Shown one piece after another: positions 1 to 9,500 of a stretch of DNA of 64,000 nt. Position 1 is the stretch's first letter; every line of letters starts with the position of its first letter. Where the stretch lies: assembly GCA_035707105.1 (NCBI GenBank), contig DASSUI010000024.1, positions 1 through 64,000 of the forward strand, read 5' to 3'. Source of the stretch: JACDAN01 sp035707105. Lineage in GTDB: Bacteria > Actinomycetota > Thermoleophilia > Gaiellales > Gaiellaceae. The position numbers were made by a program, and so were the translations under genes. Below the pieces are notes generated by a model, which did not search any database, was not told where the DNA came from, and was given only the letters and a program-made list of their open reading frames with translations.

Positions 1-30
1 CGGGGCGACGTAGGCCGGCAGGCCGTTTCC

Positions 31-1644
31 GTGCTGCGCCATCGGTCAGTAGATCGCGTCGCGGCCGGAAAACGAACCCTCGCGGGCCTCGCCCTGCTCC
101 TCCTCGCCGCGGCCGGCTGCAGCGGCTCGTCGACAACGTCGCAACCCGATGCCGGGAAGGCGGCCGGCCGACGTCCGGCAGTCGAGTTCCTCGGCCCCGA
201 CCGCCTCGAGCGCCCGGCGGATCTCCGCGCGGAGGCGCGCGCCGCGGCCGGAAGCCGCGTCGTCGCAGTCACCTTCATCCTCGACGGCCGCCCGCTGGGA
301 TCGGACACCACGAGGCCCTACCGGCTCGACGTCGACCCCGCGCTGCTCGCACGGGGTCGGCACCGTGTTCGCGTGGAGGCCGTCGACAGCCTCGGCCGGC
401 GGGGGACGACGGCGGCCGGCCCTCTGAGCGTCGAGGCTTCCGGCTCACTGATCGTCGACGCGGCGCCCGGCCCGTCCTTCGCGCGCGCCCGCGAGGCCCT
501 CGAGCGCGGGGACGTCACCGTGCGACTCGCTCCCGGCCGCTACGTGGTCGACGAGCTGGAGCTCGGCAGCGGTGCCCGCCTCGTCGGCTCCGGCCCGCGA
601 ACGGTGCTCGCCGCGCCTCGCGGCAGGCGCTACTGGGCGCTCGTCGTCGCGCGGGGGAGGAACATCCGGATCGCGGATCTGGCAGTCGACGGCGGCGGCG
701 CCGTGCCTCGCGACGAGGAGGGAGGCATCGGGATCGCGGTGTTCGACGGCTCGAGCGACGTGCGCCTCCAGCGCCTCCGTATCACGCGGGTCCGCACCGA
801 CGGCGTCAACACGTGGGGCGCCCACTCCGGCGTCTCCCTGCAGGACTCGGTGATCGAGGGCGGCGGAACCGCCGAGGCCGGCTTCGTGGCGCTCGGCTCG
901 GACGAGACGCGCGACACGAGCGTGATCCGGAGCGCCGTCCGCGGTTTCCGCGGCTTCGGCATCCTCCTTCAGCAGCAGGCGCACGGCCGCCCCGCCGCCG
1001 ACCTCCACGGGGTCGTTCTCGACAACGTCGTCAGCGACATCCGCGACCCGTCCCGCGACGGCTGCTGGACCGCCGCGAAGTACCGGACGCCCGGTTGCGG
1101 GACGAACGAAGGCGGCATCTGGACCGGGGGCGTCGAGGCCGCGGTGATCGGCAACACCGTCCGCAGGGCGCGGTGGGACGGTATCGAGACGGTGGGCTCG
1201 TCCACGCGGACGACGATTGTCGGGAACCGGATCTACGACACCCGGACGGGGATCTACCTCGAGCACGCGACCCACCGGTCGCTGATCAGCCGCAACGTGA
1301 TCGTCGACGCGCTGGTCGGCATCAACGTCGAGTGGTGGCACGAGGGCGCCGGCTCGAGCCGGAACACGTTCGCGTTCAACCGCATCGTCCGCTCGAAGGC
1401 CGGGATCGTCCTCGACGTCGGTAGCGACGGGAACCGGATCGTCGGCAACGTCTTCGTCGGCGGTCTCCGCCCCTCGATCGTCCTGCAGGGGGCTTCGGAC
1501 AACGTCGTGCGGGACAACGTCGGGTGCGGGAGCCGCGGCGACTCGCTCGTCTCGTTCTCCGAGGCCCGGTACGACGACGGGCGCCCAGCGGTCTCGAAGC
1601 AGAACCGGCTGGACGGCAACGAAAGCAGGGACTCCGCGTGCTGA
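31..1644 (+). CDS. Exported right-handed beta-helix lipoprotein
   Basis: Probable surface lipoprotein with a parallel beta-helix fold, the architecture of polysaccharide lyases and epimerases. A basic N-terminus and hydrophobic stretch (about residues 15-29) end in a lipobox-like site with Cys30. Residues about 50-135 look like an Ig-type domain (short strands, DGRPLG turn). From about residue 150 to the end there are repeated short strands with N-rich turns of the form 'I.xNxI..' and 'GI.L', typical of PbH1 repeats. The GTG at 31 is the first plausible start, but the frame is open to the window edge, so a longer protein is possible. The next gene (flippase) starts 7 bp inside this one, so the two are probably co-transcribed and may act on the same cell-surface polysaccharide. 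Substrate unknown. Confidence 0.75.
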   Translation: MLRHRSVDRVAAGKRTLAGLALLLLAAAGCSGSSTTSQPDAGKAAGRRPAVEFLGPDRLERPADLRAEARAAAGSRVVAVTFILDGRPLGSDTTRPYRLDVDPALLARGRHRVRVEAVDSLGRRGTTAAGPLSVEASGSLIVDAAPGPSFARAREALERGDVTVRLAPGRYVVDELELGSGARLVGSGPRTVLAAPRGRRYWALVVARGRNIRIADLAVDGGGAVPRDEEGGIGIAVFDGSSDVRLQRLRITRVRTDGVNTWGAHSGVSLQDSVIEGGGTAEAGFVALGSDETRDTSVIRSAVRGFRGFGILLQQQAHGRPAADLHGVVLDNVVSDIRDPSRDGCWTAAKYRTPGCGTNEGGIWTGGVEAAVIGNTVRRARWDGIETVGSSTRTTIVGNRIYDTRTGIYLEHATHRSLISRNVIVDALVGINVEWWHEGAGSSRNTFAFNRIVRSKAGIVLDVGSDGNRIVGNVFVGGLRPSIVLQGASDNVVRDNVGCGSRGDSLVSFSEARYDDGRPAVSKQNRLDGNESRDSAC

Positions 1645-2969
1645 ACGACCGCGTCAGGGACTCGGACCCGGTCGCCGGCGGCTCGGCGCTCCTCTTCTGG
1701 TCGAAGGTCGTCGGCAACGCCGGGTTCTTCGCCGCCGTGCTGATGCTCGCGCGCGCGCTCGGCCCGACGGGGCGCGGCACGATCGCCTTCATCACGGTCA
1801 CCGCCCTCGTCGCGGCCCGGTTCGCCGGGCTCGGGATCGGCGAGGCGACGGCGGTGTTCGCCGCCCGCAGGCCGGAGGCGCGCGGCGCGCTGCTCGCGAA
1901 CGTCGTCGCCTTCATGCTCGCCGGGGCCGCGCTGGCGGCTGCGGCTGCGTGCGGCGCGCTGATTGCGCTCGGGGACAGCCGGCCGGCCGGGGTGGGGCCC
2001 GCCGAGCTCGCGGTCCTCGCCTGCGCGACGCTCGTCAGCGCCCTCGGCGAGAGCGGCTACTTCTTCCTGCTCGGCTGCCACCGCCTGAGGCAGGTGGCGC
2101 TGATCACTGCGACCGCCTCCTGGATCTACCCGCTGCTCCTCGTTGTGCTCTGGAGCACGGTCGGCCTGACCGTGCTTCGCGCAGCCCTCGCCTGGACGGT
2201 CGCGGAGAGCATCCGGGCGCTCGCCTACCTCGGCCGGTCGCTCCGCGGGCTCGGCCCCGTGCGCGTGCAGACCGGCCTGCTCGTCGAGGCCTTGCGGTTC
2301 GGGAGCCGCGCATGGGTGGGCAGCCTGGCGCGGTTCCTCAACTTCCGCACCGACCAGATCCTGATGGGGTTCCTGGCTTCGGAGGCCGCGCTCGGGGTCT
2401 ACGCCGTGGCGGTCAACGCCTCGGAGGCGCTGCTGTACCTCCCGGCGGCGACGGCGACCGCGCTCCTGCCCGTCGCTGCGAGAACGGAGGCCGGGCTCCG
2501 CGCGGAGCAGGCGCTCCGGGCCTTTCGGTCCGCCGTCGTCGTGACGGCCGTGGCCGGTCTCGTCGCGGCGCTCCTCGGCCCGGTGCTCCTGCCGCTCGTT
2601 TTCGGGTCGGAGTTCGACGCCTCGGTCGCCCCGTTCCTGTGGCTCCTCCCGGGCGCCCTCGGGTTCGCGGCGATCGCCGTGTTCTCAAACGCCCTCGTGG
2701 CCGGATCGTCGCCGGGCCTCTCGTCCGCGGGCCCGCTCGTCGCGCTCGTGGTCGGCATCGGGCTCGACCTGATCCTGATCCCGCGCTTCGGCGCTTCCGG
2801 CGCGGCGGCCGCGGCGAGCGCCGCGTTCCTCGCCGGCGGCTCCGCCGCGCTGATCGCATTCCGGCGCCGGAGCCCGTTCGCGTGGAGCCTGCTCCTGCAG
2901 CCGCGCCGAAGCGACCTCAACGTCTTCCGCGCGCTCGCCCGCCCGCTCCGAGCGGCTCGCTCGAGCTAG
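1638..2969 (+). CDS. Wzx-like polysaccharide flippase (MATE/PST superfamily)
   Basis: Integral membrane protein of about 443 residues with 12 or more hydrophobic helices, similar to the polysaccharide/lipid-linked oligosaccharide flippase family. It opens with the family-typical amphipathic start (FWSKVVGN) and has a conserved mid-helix segment with R.DQILMGF, as in PST flippases. The frame is open upstream to 1524, but GTG at 1638 is preferred: it follows an AGCAGGG-like site and overlaps the end of the beta-helix gene, and the upstream extension is arginine-rich shadow sequence. It would move lipid-linked glycans across the inner membrane. It is convergent with a GNAT-fold gene only 6 bp away. 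Confidence 0.85.
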   Translation: MLNDRVRDSDPVAGGSALLFWSKVVGNAGFFAAVLMLARALGPTGRGTIAFITVTALVAARFAGLGIGEATAVFAARRPEARGALLANVVAFMLAGAALAAAAACGALIALGDSRPAGVGPAELAVLACATLVSALGESGYFFLLGCHRLRQVALITATASWIYPLLLVVLWSTVGLTVLRAALAWTVAESIRALAYLGRSLRGLGPVRVQTGLLVEALRFGSRAWVGSLARFLNFRTDQILMGFLASEAALGVYAVAVNASEALLYLPAATATALLPVAARTEAGLRAEQALRAFRSAVVVTAVAGLVAALLGPVLLPLVFGSEFDASVAPFLWLLPGALGFAAIAVFSNALVAGSSPGLSSAGPLVALVVGIGLDLILIPRFGASGAAAAASAAFLAGGSAALIAFRRRSPFAWSLLLQPRRSDLNVFRALARPLRAARSS

Positions 2970-2975
2970 CGCGGC

Positions 2976-4061
2976 CTACGTCGAGCCCACCCGCCGCAGC
3001 AGCGCTTCTCCGCCCGGCAGCCGCCAGGCACCGGCAAGCGCGGCGGCGGCGGCGCGACCCCGCCGCGTCCCGGCCGCGACCACCGTCTCGAGGCGCGGGT
3101 CCTCGGTCGGATAACGGTACTTGTAGTCCTCCTCACCCCCGAGGAAGCGGTACTCCGTCGCGCCCTCCTCGAGCGCCAGGCGGATGCTCTCGACCTCGAG
3201 AAGGAACCCAACCGACAGCCGGTCCCAGGTGCGATCGCGGCCGCCCTGGTAGGCGAAGTACGCGCCCGCGAACAGGAAGCCGTACTCCAGGCCGACGGGT
3301 TCGCCGTCGAGCTCCAGCAGCAGCAAACGCAGCCACCCGCGCTCGAGGGCGGCATTGGCGAAGGCGCGCTGGAACGCCTCGTGCTCCCCGCAGAAGAGAC
3401 ATCCCGGATGCACCTGGAAACGCGCCCGGTGAAGCCGGAAGGCGCAGTCGAGGTCGCGCTCGATCGTCGCCTCGTCGGCAAACCGGAAGCGCACGTCGTG
3501 GTCACGGAGGAGGCGGTTGTGGGCGTGACGCACGCTCTTGCGGAAGCGTTTGCTGCGCGCTGCGAGAAACGCGGCCCACGAGTCCTCCTGAAGCTGGAGG
3601 ATCGGGTAGCCCGTCCGGCGGACGACCCGGCCGCCGAGGACGCCGGCCCAGTCGCGGTCGCCGGCGACCCAATCACCAACGAAGACGTCGTGGGCCTGCT
3701 CGGCGAGGGCCGACCGCATCGCCTGCTCCGCGGCGCCGGTGCCGTCGCGGCAGATCGGTCCGAGCCGGTCGCCGTGTCCGTGGCCGAGCAGCCGGAGTGT
3801 CCGGACCGGGCGCCCCGACCAGAGGAAGAGCGGGACGATCGCCTCCGCGTCGCCGTCCGCGCGCCGGACGACCGCGATGCGGAGCCTCCGGTCGCCGCCG
3901 TAGTGCCGCCACCAGAGCTCGTTCCACTCCCAGGTGGCGAAGACGTTGCGGCTGTCGGCCGACAGGCGCGTCCAGTCGTCGCGAAGGGCGTCCAGGCTGT
4001 CGACCACGTCGACCGTATGCGCGGGGCCCCCGCCCTTCGGGATCCCGAGTCCCGCGGCCAC
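2976..4061 (-). CDS. GNAT acetyltransferase, BioF2-like (Acetyltransf_6)
   Basis: About 361 residues with the two-lobed organisation of BioF2-like/FemAB-related GNAT proteins found in exopolysaccharide and cell-envelope loci. The C-terminal half carries the family signature: an RKSVRHAHNRL-like basic helix, then LLLLELDGEPVGLEYGFL and a late region with EYRFLGGEEDYKYR. Such proteins acylate envelope glycans or lipids; the substrate here is unknown. The start is uncertain: GTG at 4061 fits the reading frame just after the stop of the upstream gene (4073), with GTG near 4010 as an alternative. Its position beside a flippase and a beta-helix protein suggests a role in surface glycan modification. 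Confidence 0.75.
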   Translation of the reverse strand: MAAGLGIPKGGGPAHTVDVVDSLDALRDDWTRLSADSRNVFATWEWNELWWRHYGGDRRLRIAVVRRADGDAEAIVPLFLWSGRPVRTLRLLGHGHGDRLGPICRDGTGAAEQAMRSALAEQAHDVFVGDWVAGDRDWAGVLGGRVVRRTGYPILQLQEDSWAAFLAARSKRFRKSVRHAHNRLLRDHDVRFRFADEATIERDLDCAFRLHRARFQVHPGCLFCGEHEAFQRAFANAALERGWLRLLLLELDGEPVGLEYGFLFAGAYFAYQGGRDRTWDRLSVGFLLEVESIRLALEEGATEYRFLGGEEDYKYRYPTEDPRLETVVAAGTRRGRAAAAALAGAWRLPGGEALLRRVGST

Positions 4062-4072
4062 CTTCCGGCTCG

Positions 4073-4738
4073 CTAGAGCCAGTAGGCGGAGATGAGCACG
4101 ATGATCGCGACGATCCCGGCGATCGCCACGATCACGAAGTTCGCCATGAGCGCCGCATCCGTCATCCGCGCGGGACGGCGCCGCGAGCGTCGCGCAAGCG
4201 GCTCCGCCGTGAGCCCCTCCGCGCCTGGAGCCTGGATCGTCGTTCCGCCCGGCGGTGGCGCGGCCGCCCGGCCGCGCCAGGCGACGGCGGCGGCGAGCGC
4301 GTCGGTGATGAACTGGTTGAGGCTGACGCCCTCGCGCTCCGAGGCCCGCGTCAGGTCGGCGTGGAGCGTCTTGGGCATTCGGAGCAGGAGCCGGCCGCTG
4401 TGGCTCGTGGCCGATTTGGGCTCGGGGATGTCCCGGCGTTCCTCGAGCGCCAGCCCGATCCACTTCGCCATCGCCGCCTCGATGCCGTCCAGCGCGGCAT
4501 CGGAGGTCTTCCCGTGACTCGTGCACCCGGGCAGCTCTTCGACGGAGGCGGTCCACGGCTTGCCCTTCTCCTCGCCGTCCCTGACGAGCACGATGTGGTA
4601 GGGCAGAGCGAGGTAGTCCTCCACGCTGCCGCCATGGTGCTCCTGGACGCTGCTCAAGCGCCGCTCCCCCGCAGACGGCTGACGAAGAAGCTCACCGGTC
4701 ATCGATTGTACGGGCGAAACGGCCCTCGACAAGGTCAC
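4073..4738 (-). CDS. HicB-like protein with RHH domain and C-terminal membrane helix
   Basis: 221 residues. Residues about 40-107 resemble the HicB antitoxin fold (YHIVL..., EELPGCTSHG, then a helix with DALDGIEAAMAKWI). Residues about 113-154 form an Arc/HicB ribbon-helix-helix motif (GRLLLRMPKTLHADL ... EGVSLNQFITDAL). After an Arg-rich linker, residues 196-221 are a strongly hydrophobic segment ending at the C-terminus, a probable tail anchor. No HicA toxin gene lies next to it. GTG 4738 directly abuts the TGA of the upstream sigma-factor gene, implying co-transcription; ATG 4702 is an alternative start. HicB proteins normally bind HicA and their own operator; membrane attachment of an RHH protein is unusual, so function is inferred only from the fold. 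Confidence 0.75.
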   Translation of the reverse strand: MTLSRAVSPVQSMTGELLRQPSAGERRLSSVQEHHGGSVEDYLALPYHIVLVRDGEEKGKPWTASVEELPGCTSHGKTSDAALDGIEAAMAKWIGLALEERRDIPEPKSATSHSGRLLLRMPKTLHADLTRASEREGVSLNQFITDALAAAVAWRGRAAAPPPGGTTIQAPGAEGLTAEPLARRSRRRPARMTDAALMANFVIVAIAGIVAIIVLISAYWL

Positions 4739-5446
4739 TCACGCGTCCGCCTGCCCGATCTCGGCCCGCAACTTGGCGAGCGCCCGCCGCGTCAGCCGGG
4801 AGACGTGGATCTGAGAGATCCCGACCCGCGGCGCGATCTGGGCCTGGCTGAGCCCCTCGAAGTAGGCGAGGCGGAGGAGGAGCCGCTCCCGCTCGTCGAG
4901 CACGTGGAAGCCGCCGGAAAGGGCGATCCGGTCCTCGCCGAGCTCGTAGCCGCGATCGAGACCGCCCTCCCCGTCGAGCTCGCCGTTCCTGCCGTCGACG
5001 AGCTCGGCTACGCGCGTCCTGAGCGTCGGATCCAGCTCCTGGAGGCGCCGCGGGATCCGGATCGGCCACGCCCGGTCGCGCAGGTGCCGCTTGATCTCGC
5101 CCTCGATCGTCGGAATCGCGTACGACGCGAGGTCGACGTCCCGGTCGAGCTGGAAGCGATCGATCGCCTTCATGAGGCCGATCGAGCCGACCTGGACGAG
5201 GTCCTCGAACTGCTCCCCGTGGCCGACGTAGCGCCGCGCGAGCCGGCGGACGAGCGGCAGGTACTGCTGGACCAGCCGCGAGCGAGCTCCGACGTCGCCG
5301 TGCCGGTGGTAGTCCCGGAGGAGCCCGCGCACCGCCGCCCGGCGCGCCGCGGACGTCGTGCGCGGCCGGCGGAGACCGACTGAGCGTCGGGTCTGCGGCT
5401 CACCGGATGGTCTGAACGTTGCCCCCGCTGCGGCGGTGACGGACAT
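4739..5446 (-). CDS. SigB/SigF/SigG-family RNA polymerase sigma factor with shortened region 3
   Basis: 235 residues. Region 2 is clear (FEDLVQVGSIGLMKAIDRF followed by FASYAIPTI-like and GEIKRHLRD), then the SigB-type WPIRIPRRLQEL. Region 4 ends the protein (LSQAQIAPRVGISQIHVSRL). Between them, where SigB/SigF relatives carry a helix-turn-helix region 3, there is only a short acidic linker (DGRNGELDGEGG), so it is about 40 residues shorter than usual. ATG 5446 has a good GGGGAAGGGG site. A TTGCAT/TAGTTT pair with 17-bp spacing lies in the leader. This family controls general stress or morphogenesis, usually under anti-sigma control; no anti-sigma gene is adjacent. The next gene downstream is the membrane-anchored HicB-like protein. 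Confidence 0.88.
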   Translation of the reverse strand: MSVTAAAGATFRPSGEPQTRRSVGLRRPRTTSAARRAAVRGLLRDYHRHGDVGARSRLVQQYLPLVRRLARRYVGHGEQFEDLVQVGSIGLMKAIDRFQLDRDVDLASYAIPTIEGEIKRHLRDRAWPIRIPRRLQELDPTLRTRVAELVDGRNGELDGEGGLDRGYELGEDRIALSGGFHVLDERERLLLRLAYFEGLSQAQIAPRVGISQIHVSRLTRRALAKLRAEIGQADA

Positions 5447-5521
5447 GATTCCCCTTCCCCCTGACGACCCTTCCCTTCGAAACTAACGTGATCGCGCGCG
5501 TAATGCAAGGGAAATTTCGTG

Positions 5522-5546
5522 GTTCACAATAAATCCATATGGGTAG
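5522..5546 (+). promoter_or_regulatory. SigB/SigF-type promoter
   Basis: GTTC at 5522-5525, a 15-bp spacer, and GGGTAG at 5541-5546 match the GTTT-N13-15-GGGTAT consensus known for SigB/SigF-group sigma factors. It reads away from the SigB-like sigma gene into the small membrane-protein gene. Transcription would begin only a few bases before ATG 5559. Confidence 0.6.
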
Positions 5547-5558
5547 CTCGTGATTACG

Positions 5559-5948
5559 ATGCGCTTCTCGAAACAAATGCCTTCTGCCCGCCTGTGCGCT
5601 TCGATCTTCTTTACGTTCGCGCTGGCGGTGTCGGTCGCGGCCTGGCAACAGCAGATTGGCGGAGATTTGGCTCAACCAGCGGCCTTAGAGCGGCAGTATC
5701 ACCTCGCCGCCCTCCCAGTATCGCCCGCGGTACTCCTACCGATATCGGCGGTGGAATCTGTGGTCAATCGTGCGGCGAATCGGCGCAGAGAAATCGCTTC
5801 GGAAAGGGCCGACCGAGATGAAGAAGCGATGCGCGAGCAGTATCACGAGGCGATCCGGTTGCAGATCGGCCTCGCTCTCGCCGCGGTGTACGTCCTCTTC
5901 CTCGCCGGCTGGTTCTGGGTCACCCGGATCCGGCCGCGCCGGCGCTGA
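5559..5948 (+). CDS. Small membrane protein of unknown function
   Basis: About 129 residues. A hydrophobic N-terminal segment (FFTFALAVSVAAW) and a C-terminal one (IGLALAAVYVLFLAGWFWV) flank a charged, helical middle (ANRRREIASERADRDEEAMREQYHEAI), giving two predicted membrane helices. A short basic tail RIRPRRR follows. The frame also has GTG 5550, but a SigB-type promoter ends at 5546, so ATG 5559 fits better. Base composition is noticeably less G+C-rich in the first 150 bp than in neighbouring genes. Its promoter suggests it belongs to the regulon of the adjacent sigma factor. No family recognised. Confidence 0.6.
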   Translation: MRFSKQMPSARLCASIFFTFALAVSVAAWQQQIGGDLAQPAALERQYHLAALPVSPAVLLPISAVESVVNRAANRRREIASERADRDEEAMREQYHEAIRLQIGLALAAVYVLFLAGWFWVTRIRPRRR

Positions 5949-6001
5949 TTGACATGCCGAGCCGAATGGGTTACCACGGAGGGAGCACCGGAGGAGGCTG
6001 T

Positions 6002-6553
6002 GTGACGCGCTCAGGGAGATCGCTGCTGCGGCGACGGGGGTCGATGCTCCTGCTCCTCGCCTGCGCGGGAGCGGCGTTCGCGAGCCCTGTGCTCGCCGCC
6101 GGGCCGGCCCCGGATCCGGCGCCGACCGGGACCCGGACGCCGCGTCCGGAGCCCGTGCCCGGGTCGAAGGCGCCGACACCGCCTCCGCCCCCGGCGGCGA
6201 CCACCGTCTCCCCACCCGCTTCGACTTCGCCGCCTCCGGCCGCGACGCAGCCGCCGGCCGTCGTCGCCACGCCGCCGGTCGTTGTCACGCGCAACGTCAC
6301 GGTCACCCGCCGGCGGTCCGCGCCGACCCGGTCGGTTCAGAAGCAGCGGCCGAAGCCGAAGCCGAAGGCGAGGACGGGCAAGGACCGGCCGCAGCCGACC
6401 GGCCAGGCGGTCAAGCGGCCGCTTCCGATCGACACGCCGAAGGCGACCTCGCCGGACGGGCTCCTCCTCGCCGGCGGCCTCGCTCTCGTCGTGCTCGTGA
6501 TCGCCGACACCGCCTTTCTGGCGCTGTCGCGGCGGTCGCTGCGGCTCGGCTAG
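6002..6553 (+). CDS. Proline-rich exported protein with C-terminal membrane anchor
   Basis: About 183 residues starting at GTG 6002, four bases after a strong GGAGGAGG site; the upstream frame (from 5954) lacks such a site. A signal peptide (LLLLACAGAAFASPVLA) is followed by a long low-complexity domain rich in Pro, Thr, Ala and Lys, probably extended and wall-spanning. It ends with a hydrophobic helix (LLLAGGLALVVLVIADTAFLAL) and a short basic tail. This is the layout of a wall-spanning, membrane-tethered protein. No enzymatic motif. It is convergent with the giant repeat protein; the two 3' ends overlap by four bases. Confidence 0.65.
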   Translation: MTRSGRSLLRRRGSMLLLLACAGAAFASPVLAAGPAPDPAPTGTRTPRPEPVPGSKAPTPPPPPAATTVSPPASTSPPPAATQPPAVVATPPVVVTRNVTVTRRRSAPTRSVQKQRPKPKPKARTGKDRPQPTGQAVKRPLPIDTPKATSPDGLLLAGGLALVVLVIADTAFLALSRRSLRLG

Positions 6554-9500
6554 CGCACGACGAACGAGCTCGCGCCGAGCTGCCGCCCGAAGCGCTTCTC
6601 TCGGGGCCGTCCGAGACCGGGCCACACGTACCACCGGTAGGTGCCCTTCGTGAGGCGGTAGCGGCGGCCGTCGTACGTCCAGCTTCGCTTCAGCTGGAGC
6701 GAGGCTCGGCGGGGCCAGGCGCTGAGGATCCTGCCGTTGCGCCAGAGCTGCACGTTGTAGTACGTCGCTTTCGGGACGGACCTCCAGACGAGCCGCGGCG
6801 GCCGGGAGACGACGGCGCCGGCCGCCGGCGCCACGAGCGGGCCGGTCGGTCGGGCGGTCGCCGTCGCCGTGGCCATATTCGCGGCCTCGTCGTATGCCGC
6901 GAGCGTGTAGCGGTACCGAACGCCGTTCTTGAGGCGGCGGTCCGTGAAGCTCGTCCCGCCGCCGCTGTAGACGAGGACAGCGGCGCGGCGGATCTCGACG
7001 AGCGTCGTGTCAGGCGACGCCTCCCAGCTGAGCTCGGCGATGCCGTTGCCGGCCTTCACGTGGACGTTGCGAAGCGAGGGTGCCGACGCGTCGTACCGGA
7101 GGGCGAACGTCATCGGCGTCCCGACGTTGCCCGCACGGTCGCGGCAGTTGCCCGGAACGGAGGCGGCCGCTGCGTCGGGACCCGCGTACGAGGTCGCGGT
7201 ACACGCGTCGATCCCCGAGGTCGAGTCGCTTCCATGGAAGGTGACCCCGAGCGCGTGGTTGTACCAGCCGTGGGCGTCGGGCGGCCGGTCTGCCGCCGCG
7301 CCCGTCGTCTCGGGGGCGGTGGCGTCGTAGCTGACCTCGAGCGACGCGAGGCCGACGTTGCCGGCGTTGTCCATGCACGCTCCTCCGACGACGACCGTCG
7401 CGCCGTCGGGCCCCTCGTAGCGCTCGGGCGGGTTGCAGGACTCGAGGCCCGAGACCGGATCCTGGCCAGCGAATCCGATCGTGAGCGGGTGGTTGTACCA
7501 GCCGTTCGCGTCCGGTCCGCGGTCGGCGGTCGCAGCGGTGTGGGGCCCCGTCGCGTCGTAGCGGAGCGGGAACGAGCGCGTCGCCACGTTCCCCGCGCGG
7601 TCGATACACGCCGCCGGGGCGGCTGCGTCGGTCCCGTCGGGGCCTGCGTAGGTGAGCGTCGGGCACGCGTCGATGCCGGAGGTTGCGTCGCTCCCCTGCA
7701 CGGCGAACGCCACCGGCCGGTTGTACCAGCCCGCCCGGTCCGGGCTCCGCGCCGGGGTCGCACCGTCGACCTTCGGCGCCGTCGCGTCGTACTTGATCGT
7801 CAACGTGCTCGGCAGGCTGTCGTTCCCGGCCCGGTCCCGGCAGGATCCGGCGAAGCCGATCGATTGCGTGTCCGGCCCGGCGTAGGTCTGTCCCGCCGTG
7901 CAGGACTGGATGCCGGACGTCGGATCGCTGCCCGCGAAGCCGACCGCGACCGGACGGTTGTACCAGCCGTTCGCGTCCGCGGGCCGCCCCGCCACGGCTG
8001 CGGCGAGCGGGGGCGTCGCGTCGTAGTTGAGCGCCAGCGACGCGCTCGCCAGGTTGCCGGCCCGGTCCTTGCACGTGCCGGGGACCAGGGCCGCCGCCCT
8101 GTCCGGGCCGGAGTAGCTCTTTGCGGCGTCGCAGGAATCGAGCCCGGACAGCCCGTCGCTGCCGGCGAAAGCGATCGTGAGGGGAGCGCTGTACCAGCCG
8201 TTCGCGTTCGCCGGCCGCGAGGGGGTCGCGGTCGCCGTCGGGCTCGTCGAGTCGTAATTGACGACGACCGAGGCCGACCCGACGTTGCCCGCCCGGTCGC
8301 GGCAGGCGCCGCCCACCGCGGTTGATGCCGCGTCGGGCCCGGAGAAGGGCACCGCCGGGTCGCAGCCGCTCACGCCGGAGGTCGCGTCGGCTCCCGCGAA
8401 GGCGACGGAGAGCGGGTGGTTGTACCAGCCGTTCGCATCGGCGACCCGCGACGCGGTCGCCGTGACGGCGGGTGGGGTCGCGTCGTACTTCAACGGGAAC
8501 GACCCTGTCTCGCTCCGGTTCCCCGCCCGGTCGGCGCACGATCCGGAGACCGAGCCTGCGCCGTTGTCCGGGCCCCCGTAGTCGACCCGCGTGCAGCTCT
8601 CGACGCCCGAGGTGCCGTCCGTGCCCTGGAACTGCACGGAAAGCGCGTGGTTGTACCAACCGTCCAGATCGGCGGGCCGCGAGGGGGCTGCGCCGCTCAC
8701 CGTCGGCGCCGTCTGGTCGTACTTCAGCGTGAAGGACGGGGCGGTGGAGTTCCCGGCCCTGTCGACGCACGTTCCGCTGACGGAGGCCGCCCCGGTGTCC
8801 GGCCCGGAGTACGTCTGCGCGGCGGGGCACGACTCCAGGCCCGACGTCGAATCCGTCGCCGAGAAGCCTACGGTCAGCGGGGCGTTGTACCAGCCGTTCG
8901 CGTTCGGCTGGCGCGACGGGGTTGTGGTCGCCTGAGGGGCGGTTCCGTCGTACTTCAGCGCAAAGGACGCCGTGCCGGCGTTGCCGGCGACGTCACGGCA
9001 CGAGCCGGCAACGGCCGCCGAGGCGGCATCGGGCCCGGAGTAGGTCTTGTCCCCGTCGCAGGACTGGAGCCCCGAGGTCGCGTCGCCGCCGCTGAAGGCC
9101 ACGGTGAGCGGCGCGCGGTACCAGCCGTTCGCGTTCGCCTGCCGGGAGGGAGCCGCCGTCACCTGCGGGGCTGTCGCGTCGTACTTGAAACCGAGGGTTG
9201 CGGTCGAGCTCGCGTTCCCCGCGCGGTCGACGCACGCTCCGCTCAGGGAGGCGCTCGTCGTATCCGGAGCCGTGTACGTCTTCGCCCCGTCGCACGAGGT
9301 GATGCCCGAGGTCGCGTCCGTTCCGGTGAACGAGACGGTGAGCGGCGCGCGGTACCACCCGTTCGCATCGGCGGGCCGGCCCGGCGACGCGGTGGCCTGG
9401 GGAATCGTCGCGTCGTACTTCAGGCCGAACGCGCGCGCCCCGACGTTCCCGGCCTGGTCGGTGCAGCTCCCGGAGACGGACGCGCTTGCATTGTCCGGCC

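Noticed and set aside
1949..5383. 1144-codon plus-strand frame through flippase, GNAT, HicB and sigma genes
   Set aside because: Arg/Pro/Ala low-complexity shadow that crosses four well-supported genes.
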